64,000 bases of DNA. Origin: Pseudonocardia phyllosphaerae. Its GTDB lineage: Bacteria > Actinomycetota > Actinomycetes > Mycobacteriales > Pseudonocardiaceae. The translations under genes were made by a program, and so were the position numbers. Shown here one piece after another: positions 59,676 to 64,000 of this stretch. The notes under the pieces are model-generated. The model saw nothing but the letters and a program-made list of their open reading frames with translations. It did not search any database and was not told the DNA's origin. Numbering within the stretch: position 1 is the first letter of the stretch; each line of letters opens with the position of its first letter. The DNA is taken from positions 142,051 to 206,050 of the forward strand of contig NZ_JBKGXS010000009.1 of NCBI RefSeq assembly GCF_046546475.1. The letters are read 5' to 3'.

Positions 59676-60149
59676 TCACCGGGCCCGTTCGGACTCCTCC
59701 ATCGCGAATGCGACGTCCGCCAGCTTGTCCAGTGCGCTCAGCAGCACCGTGGACTCCTCGGGCGTGAGTGCCTGGAGGAAGGCGACGTCCCGCTCGTTCG
59801 CGGCGGCGATCAGTCCCCGGTACACGCGGGTTCCCTCGGAGGTCAGCGCGAGCTGGGACGTCCGGCCGCTGCCGGCCGTGCGGGCGACGAGGTCCCGCTC
59901 ACTCAGACGTGTCACGACCCGGCTCATCTGCGCCTTGTCCAGTCCGGCCCGCCGAGCGAGCCGGTTCAGCGTGAGGGTCGGGTCCGAGGCGATCAGGGCT
60001 ATCGCTCGCCACTCACCGAGGCTGACGCCGTAGTCGCGCCGGTAGCGCAGGGCCGCGCTGCGCGACATCGCCGACGACGTCCGCGACAACCGGTAGGACA
60101 GGAGCCCTGTGATCGAGGCCAGGTCCCGTCCGTCCGCCCGCTCCGCCAT
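59676..60149 (-). CDS. MarR-family regulator of the island
   Basis: 157 residues. LLSYRLSRTSSAMSRSAALRYRRDYG then the winged HTH with LNRLARRAGLDKAQMSRVVTRLSERDLVAR. It is the only regulator inside the duplicated boundaries and so the probable ligand of the TGTTG-N7-CAACA dyads at 51.1 and 51.2 kb; no such dyad is seen at its own promoter. CoA esters often act as ligands of MarR proteins in similar operons. Confidence 0.87.
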   Translation of the reverse strand: MAERADGRDLASITGLLSYRLSRTSSAMSRSAALRYRRDYGVSLGEWRAIALIASDPTLTLNRLARRAGLDKAQMSRVVTRLSERDLVARTAGSGRTSQLALTSEGTRVYRGLIAAANERDVAFLQALTPEESTVLLSALDKLADVAFAMEESERAR

Positions 60150-60199
60150 GGGCGGATCCTACGTTGGCGGTGCCGGCGTCACGGGCATCGCTGTCGTCA

Positions 60200-60296
60200 G
60201 CGCTGTGTTGGGGAGTACGCCAGCATCTCGATCTTCGAGGTGTGCGGGAACGCGCAGCTGCACGAGATCGTCAACCGACTGCAGCTCCTCCGGATC
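60200..60296 (+). pseudogene. catC fragment, truncated and decayed
   Basis: In the catC frame it reads CVGEYASISIFEV then GNAQLHEIVN, matching residues about 47-78 of the intact CatC with 2 to 3 changes before it breaks down. There is no start and no C-terminal part: about 75 nt after the match are missing before the terminator. It is clearly derived from a catC gene. Confidence 0.88.
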
Positions 60297-60309
60297 CGCC
60301 CGCACCGAT

Positions 60310-60339
60310 CCGCCCGCACCGGTCCGCCGGTGCGGGCGG
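60310..60339. terminator. Hairpin terminator, second copy
   Basis: Identical 30-bp hairpin to that at 44839-44868, placed 9 nt from the stop of the convergent esterase gene. Confidence 0.8.
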
Positions 60340-60348
60340 TGTCGTGTG

Positions 60349-61326
60349 TCAGGCCGGGCCGAGCACGCGCTGCGCCCACTCCCGGCGGGCCGTCCGCGCA
60401 CGACGTGCGAGCACCGAGCCGGGTGCGAACAGCTCGAACCCGTGCACCGCACCGGGCCAGACGTGCAGCTCCGCATCGCCGCCGTCGGCCCAGAGCCGCT
60501 GCGCCCAGTCGACGGTCTCGTCCCGGAACGTCTCCGCGGACCCGACCTCGAGGTAGACCGGCGGCAGGCCGGAGAGGTCCTCGGCGCGGGCCGGAGCGGC
60601 GTACGGCGTCGGTGCGCGACCGGCGAGCACGGCGGCCCAGGCCGTGCGGTTGGACGTGGCGTCCCAGACGCCGCGGCCCTGCATCCGGTGGGCCGAGACC
60701 GTGGCGGTGCGGTCGTCCAGCATGGGGTAGAGCAGGAGCAGCCCGCGGACGTCGACGGCGCCGGTGTCGCGGGCCCGCAGCGCCAGACCCGCGGCGAGGT
60801 TCCCGCCGGCGCTGCCGCCGTGCAGGATCAGCGCGTCCGCGCGGGCGCCGATCGCGGAGGCGTTGGCCGCGGTCCAGACCAGGGCGGCCCAGGCGTCGTC
60901 GTGCGCGGCGGGATGGGGGTGCTCGGGCGCGAGCCGGTACTCGGCGGAGACCACGGCGGCACCGAGGTCCGCGGCGAGATCGAGGGTGTCGGGGAGCCCG
61001 AAGCGGCTGGTGCCGGTGATCAGGCCGCCGCCGTGCTGGGTGACCAGGACCGGGGTGCCGGACCGGGCGTCGGCGGGGCGGGCGACGAGCACCGTGAGTC
61101 GCGGGTTGTCCGGAGGGCCGGGCACGGTGCGTTCGTCGACGGTGAACCGCGGGTCGGCCGCGATCTCGTCGTACGACGGTGTCAGCGCGTCCACCGCGGC
61201 GCGTTCGTCGACGATCGTGTCAGCGGTGATGCCGACGGCGACGGTGGAGATCCCGGCCGCGTCCAACGCGGCCTGCAGCTCGGGATCGATCGGCGGGACG
61301 TGCAGGTCGGTGTCGGTTCTCGGCAC
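60349..61326 (-). CDS. HSL-family alpha/beta-hydrolase (esterase/lipase)
   Basis: 325 residues. Oxyanion motif QHGGGLITGTSRFG, nucleophile GGSAGGNLAAGLAL, Asp near LPPVYLEVGSAETFRDE and His in VHGFELFAPG complete the triad of hormone-sensitive-lipase-type esterases. GTG 61326 follows GAGAGG. The gene is 11 nt downstream of a marR gene and co-transcribed with it. Probable ester substrate is unknown. It may have been the original neighbour of catC before the island arrived. Confidence 0.88.
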   Translation of the reverse strand: MPRTDTDLHVPPIDPELQAALDAAGISTVAVGITADTIVDERAAVDALTPSYDEIAADPRFTVDERTVPGPPDNPRLTVLVARPADARSGTPVLVTQHGGGLITGTSRFGLPDTLDLAADLGAAVVSAEYRLAPEHPHPAAHDDAWAALVWTAANASAIGARADALILHGGSAGGNLAAGLALRARDTGAVDVRGLLLLYPMLDDRTATVSAHRMQGRGVWDATSNRTAWAAVLAGRAPTPYAAPARAEDLSGLPPVYLEVGSAETFRDETVDWAQRLWADGGDAELHVWPGAVHGFELFAPGSVLARRARTARREWAQRVLGPA

Positions 61327-61337
61327 GGGTGATCCTC

Positions 61338-61775
61338 TCAGCGGGGTGACCGGTCCAGGGACGTACGGATCTGTCTCGTGAGCGCCGCTGCCGCGGCGAG
61401 GAACGGCTCGACGTCGACGCCGGCGTCCGACGCCGCTCCGTGGAAGGCGGTGGCGAGCTCGGCCGAACAATCGCGTTCGACGGAGGCCCCGGCCCCGGTG
61501 AGCTGCACGCGCCGCCGCCGGCCGTGGTCGGGGTCGGGGTCGACGACGCACCAGCCGTCCTCGATGAGCCCGGGCAGGGTGCGGCTGACGGCGGCGTCGC
61601 CGATCCCGAGCCGCACAGCGAGCTCGTGCTGCGTGGCGGCACCGTCCTGGCGCAGGGCCCGCAGGGTGCGGTAGCGGGCGAACGAGATTCCCTGGCGCGC
61701 ATCGAGAATCGTGTCGGCGGCGCGGGTCAGCTCGGTGGCGAGCTCGTGGACTGTGAGGGCTGGATCCGGGGGCAC
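61338..61775 (-). CDS. MarR-family regulator of the esterase operon
   Basis: 145 residues. ARQGISFARYRTLRALRQDGAATQHELAVRLGIGDAAVSRTLPGLIEDG is the winged HTH region (key pieces HELAVRLGIGDAAVSRTL and the wing near DHGRRRRVQLT). A 26-bp dyad 11 nt upstream of its start is likely its own operator, giving autorepression and control of the esterase. Confidence 0.88.
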   Translation of the reverse strand: MPPDPALTVHELATELTRAADTILDARQGISFARYRTLRALRQDGAATQHELAVRLGIGDAAVSRTLPGLIEDGWCVVDPDPDHGRRRRVQLTGAGASVERDCSAELATAFHGAASDAGVDVEPFLAAAAALTRQIRTSLDRSPR

Positions 61776-61785
61776 GGACAGTATC

Positions 61786-61811
61786 TTGCCTCATCAATAT
61801 TGATGGAGCAA
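61786..61811. promoter_or_regulatory. MarR-type operator with core CATCAATATTGATG
   Basis: A 14-bp perfect palindrome (61792-61805) inside a 26-bp dyad with outer arms TTGC and GCAA. The AT-rich core is a sharp exception to local base composition and lies immediately upstream of the marR gene. Confidence 0.8.
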
Positions 61812-61908
61812 TACTGACGATGTGCCGCGTCGGGGAGGGAAACCGGTAGGTAGGCGTGGGGTCGATCGTGACGCGCGGGGCCTGCGGGCCCGCTGACCTG
61901 GTGGTGTG

Positions 61909-61982
61909 CGCCCCCGGCAGGACTCGAACCTGCGACCTAGAGATTAGAAGGCTCTTGCTCTATCCAGCTGAGCTACGGGGGC
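61909..61982 (-). tRNA. tRNA-Arg(TCT)
   Basis: 74 nt. Acceptor GCCCCCG pairs with CGGGGGC; D arm GCTC/GAGC; anticodon loop CTTCTAA with anticodon TCT (reads AGA/AGG); T arm GCAGG-TTCGAGT-CCTGC. The anticodon stem has one mismatch at its last pair. CCA is not encoded. No integrase or partial copy of the 3' end is seen around it. Confidence 0.96.
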
Positions 61983-62148
61983 GAGCCGCGCGGGCCGTCC
62001 CGCGCAGGTCCAACGGTAGCGGCGGAGGCAAGCAACCACCGTGTGCGGTCCGTGTCGGGCGGCCCGTTCGTCGCGCCCGGACACCATCCGTCCGGTGGAA
62101 GCAGCCGCCGAACGGGCCCGGCCTGCGACGGTCCGGAACCGTGACGTC

Positions 62149-62154
62149 CATACT
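62149..62154 (+). promoter_or_regulatory. Leaderless-type -10 (CATACT) for the PP2C gene
   Basis: CATACT ends 6 nt before the ATG at 62161. Confidence 0.4.
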
Positions 62155-62160
62155 GTGCCC

Positions 62161-62967
62161 ATGGCTCTGGGACTGCGATCCGCGATCGGGTCGGATGTCG
62201 GTCGCCGCCGGACGTCGAACCAGGACTCCGGCGCGACGACCGGCCGGCTGCTGATCGTCGCCGACGGCATGGGTGGGCACGCCCACGGCGAGATCGCGAG
62301 TGCGGTGACCGTCGAGGCCTTCACCGAGATGGAGGCGCGGCTGCCGCAGGACCTGGCCGACATCGACCTCGCGGCGGAGATGACCAACGCTCTGGTCGAC
62401 GCGACCGACCGGCTCGGCGAGCGCGCCGCGGCCGACCCGGACACCCGGGGGATGGGGACGACGGTCGTCTCCCTGCTCCTCACCGGTGAGCAGCTCGCGC
62501 TGGCCCACATCGGCGACTCGCGCATCTACCGGTTGCGTGGCGGCGAGCTCGACCAGCTCACCCACGACCACACGATGGTCCAGCAGCTCGTCGACCAGGG
62601 GCAGATCACGCTCGAGGAGGCGGCGCACCACCCCCGCCGCTCCGTCCTCATGCGGGCGCTGAGCACCGACCACGAGCCCGAGCCGGACCTCGACCGCGTC
62701 GACATCCTCGCGGGGGACCGGTTCCTGCTGTGCTCGGACGGCGTCACCGCCGTGCTCGACGACCGCACCCTGCTCGCCGAGCTCTCCGCCGCCGACGCGG
62801 AGCCGAACGACGTCGTGTCCCGGCTGATCGAGCTCGCCAACGAAGGCGGGGGACCGGACAACATCACCGCGATCGTCGCCGACGTCGTCGAGTACGACGA
62901 CGACCAGCCCCGCGCCCAGCACCTGCGCGTCGCCGGTGCGGCCGCGGAGATCGCCTCCACCAACTGA
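62161..62967 (+). CDS. PP2C-family protein serine/threonine phosphatase
   Basis: 268 residues. Metal motifs are RRRTSNQDSGATT, LLIVADGMGGHAHGEIAS, MGTTVVSLLL, LAHIGDSRIYRLRGGEL, FLLCSDGVTAVLDD and GGGPDNITAIVAD, the complete PPM set. No membrane segment, so unlike PstP it is soluble. It would remove phosphate from Ser/Thr targets of kinases encoded elsewhere. ATG 62161 is used; it lies directly after the -10. Confidence 0.92.
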   Translation: MALGLRSAIGSDVGRRRTSNQDSGATTGRLLIVADGMGGHAHGEIASAVTVEAFTEMEARLPQDLADIDLAAEMTNALVDATDRLGERAAADPDTRGMGTTVVSLLLTGEQLALAHIGDSRIYRLRGGELDQLTHDHTMVQQLVDQGQITLEEAAHHPRRSVLMRALSTDHEPEPDLDRVDILAGDRFLLCSDGVTAVLDDRTLLAELSAADAEPNDVVSRLIELANEGGGPDNITAIVADVVEYDDDQPRAQHLRVAGAAAEIASTN

Positions 62968-63839
62968 GCCGCGGGCCGTCCTGCAGCCGGGACGGTCCGC
63001 CGTGCAGCCGTCTCCCGCGCGGCGACCGTGTGCGGGAGACGCCCGCTCCGCCGAAGGGTCACCTCGCAACCCGCTCGACGACCACACCGCCGATGGTCCG
63101 GGCGCCGCCGTCCCGCCGCCCCTCTCGGTCCCCGGGCCGCCACACCCTCTCCGGGCCGCGTGCGAGCCGGGTGATCACCGCCCCGCGGCCGGACCCTCCC
63201 CGCCGTCCAGTACCCGCCACCGGGTCGACTGCTCCCTTGCTTCGTCTCCCTTGCTTCGTCGCGATCGGCCGACCCCGGAGGCCGTGACGCCTCGTCCCGG
63301 AACGAAACCCGTGCTCCGGACGCGCGGGGGGAGTACGGGCCGGCCCACATGCCACGACGCGGCTCTCCCCGGCACTCCGCGGTCCCCGACGATGCCGGCG
63401 CCCCGGGCGCCCTGACGCCACGCGACCCGCCGGAGGCGCGAGCGGACGCGTGGCCGGAGCCCACAACGGGTACTCAGGCGGTCCGCACGACGAGCGGCCG
63501 TTCGTCCACGATGATCGTTCCCAGCTCGGCCCAGGTCAGGGCGCCGTCGCCAGGCACGCCGAAGATCGACCGCTCGTCGCGCCTCGAGGCCACGGCGGGC
63601 GGTCGAAAAAAATCTTGAAACTCGTGGGCGCCGAGGGCGACGCACGACGAACGACGTCCGAGGGCACTCGGAGGGGGTCGATCTGTGGCCACCTCTTGCG
63701 CGATCGCTCCTGGTCAAGCACCATCCGAGGTGAGCTCGTCAGCGCGACCGCTCGTCGCGTGACAGGGTCGGGCTCGTCCGCGGTCCTGCGCGGCCCTGAG
63801 CCGAGTTTCCGCAGGTCAGCGGGGTTTTCCGACCCCGGT
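62968..63839. other. Gene-poor region
   Basis: About 870 bp without a gene I can support. A minus-strand frame at 63474-63692 ends VDERPLVVRTA and has G/C-rich third positions over its last 30 codons, so it might be a remnant or small gene, but its first half does not look coding. At about 63605 there is an A7 run followed by TTGAAA. Confidence 0.4.
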
Positions 63840-63869
63840 TTGACGAGCCCTGGCGGCATGCCGTAACTT
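63840..63869 (+). promoter_or_regulatory. Strong promoter TTGACG-N18-TAACTT leading out of the window
   Basis: TTGACG (63840-63845) and TAACTT (63864-63869) with an 18-nt spacer, the best consensus match in the window. The 125 nt that follow include the small dyad ACCGACT/AGTCGGT (about 63957-63972) and no reading frame, like a long untranslated leader. A stable-RNA or ribosomal operon may lie beyond the edge; that cannot be seen. Confidence 0.55.
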
Positions 63870-64000
63870 ATTTCTTGTCAGCGAGAGAGCCGGACAGGAC
63901 GGGCCCACCGAGGCCCGGCCAACAGGCCCCGCGGACAGTGAGACCCCCCGGTTAGGGACCGACTGAGTCGGTGTGGTTAACTTCAGGGGTCGCAGGATAC

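Larger units (their letters stand above)
60200..60360 (+). repeat. Right direct repeat of the island: catC remnant plus terminator
   Basis: Second copy of the 44666-44890 segment in the same orientation. The hairpin and the bases up to the TCA of the convergent gene's stop are retained; a short extra copy of GATCCGCCCGCACCG precedes the hairpin. Confidence 0.85.

Noticed and set aside
60200..60296. A second functional muconolactone isomerase gene
   Set aside because: It lacks a start and both termini and diverges into the terminator; only about 32 codons match CatC.
61909..61982. tRNA-Arg as the attachment site of the 45-60 kb island
   Set aside because: No integrase, no copy of the tRNA 3' end elsewhere in the window, and the duplicated catC end already marks the boundaries.

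Overview
This 64-kb window comes from the chromosome of a high-GC actinobacterium. The gene set (menaquinone synthesis, cat/pca aromatic degradation, MarR/TetR/LysR control, twin small exported proteins) and the third-position GC bias suggest Pseudonocardia or a close relative; that genus call is inference from style, not a database match. About 55 protein genes, one tRNA-Arg and several regulatory sites can be supported. At least a dozen genes have a TANNNT-like -10 hexamer 6 to 8 nt before the start codon, which implies frequent leaderless mRNAs.

Layout. 1-26 kb is mixed housekeeping: the 5' part of an acyl-CoA dehydrogenase gene at the left edge, a HAD phosphatase, a sucrase/ferredoxin-like protein, an acyl-CoA synthetase, SpeG, a MerR regulator, an OmpR-type two-component pair, a siderophore-interacting protein, TetR, MenC, an FMN oxidase-like protein, two FAD enzymes, a CYTH-CHAD protein, a PHP phosphoesterase, a cupin, a GH16 glucanase, a PfkB kinase, a CobW GTPase, and a geranylgeranyl reductase-idi-Rsm22 run followed by an MFS exporter.

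27.0-33.3 kb is a sulfur-type locus: a cysteine-containing leader peptide, a small exported protein, an exported SBP56/methanethiol-oxidase-like protein, a large unrecognised membrane protein, a YeeE/YedE thiosulfate-type transporter and a second small exported protein whose tail resembles the first. A strong hairpin closes it. I regard this as the best candidate for an undescribed system.

33.5-37.9 kb holds two carboxypeptidase-regulatory-like proteins (one fused to YceI) divergent from an AurF-like diiron oxygenase with its ferredoxin/FprA-type reductase; a 32-bp dyad lies between. 37.9-44.8 kb is the beta-ketoadipate pathway: LysR, pcaF-pcaI-pcaJ, LysR, catB-catA-catC.

44.9-60.2 kb looks like an inserted catabolic island. 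It is bracketed by direct copies of the 3' end of catC plus its terminator (the right copy is decayed). It carries a six-gene leftward operon (HMG-CoA-lyase-like, two enoyl-CoA hydratases, CaiB-type CoA-transferase, acyl-CoA ligase, nitronate monooxygenase-like) and a divergent rightward run (aldehyde dehydrogenase, class III aminotransferase, polyamine-type ABC importer, YtcJ-like amidohydrolase), plus a MarR gene. Two TGTTG-N7-CAACA dyads sit in the divergent promoter. Together they suggest uptake of an amine or amide, deamination, oxidation to an acid, CoA activation and cleavage.

60.3-64 kb has an HSL-family esterase with its MarR regulator and operator, tRNA-Arg(TCT), a PP2C phosphatase, and a gene-poor stretch ending in a strong promoter that fires out of the window.
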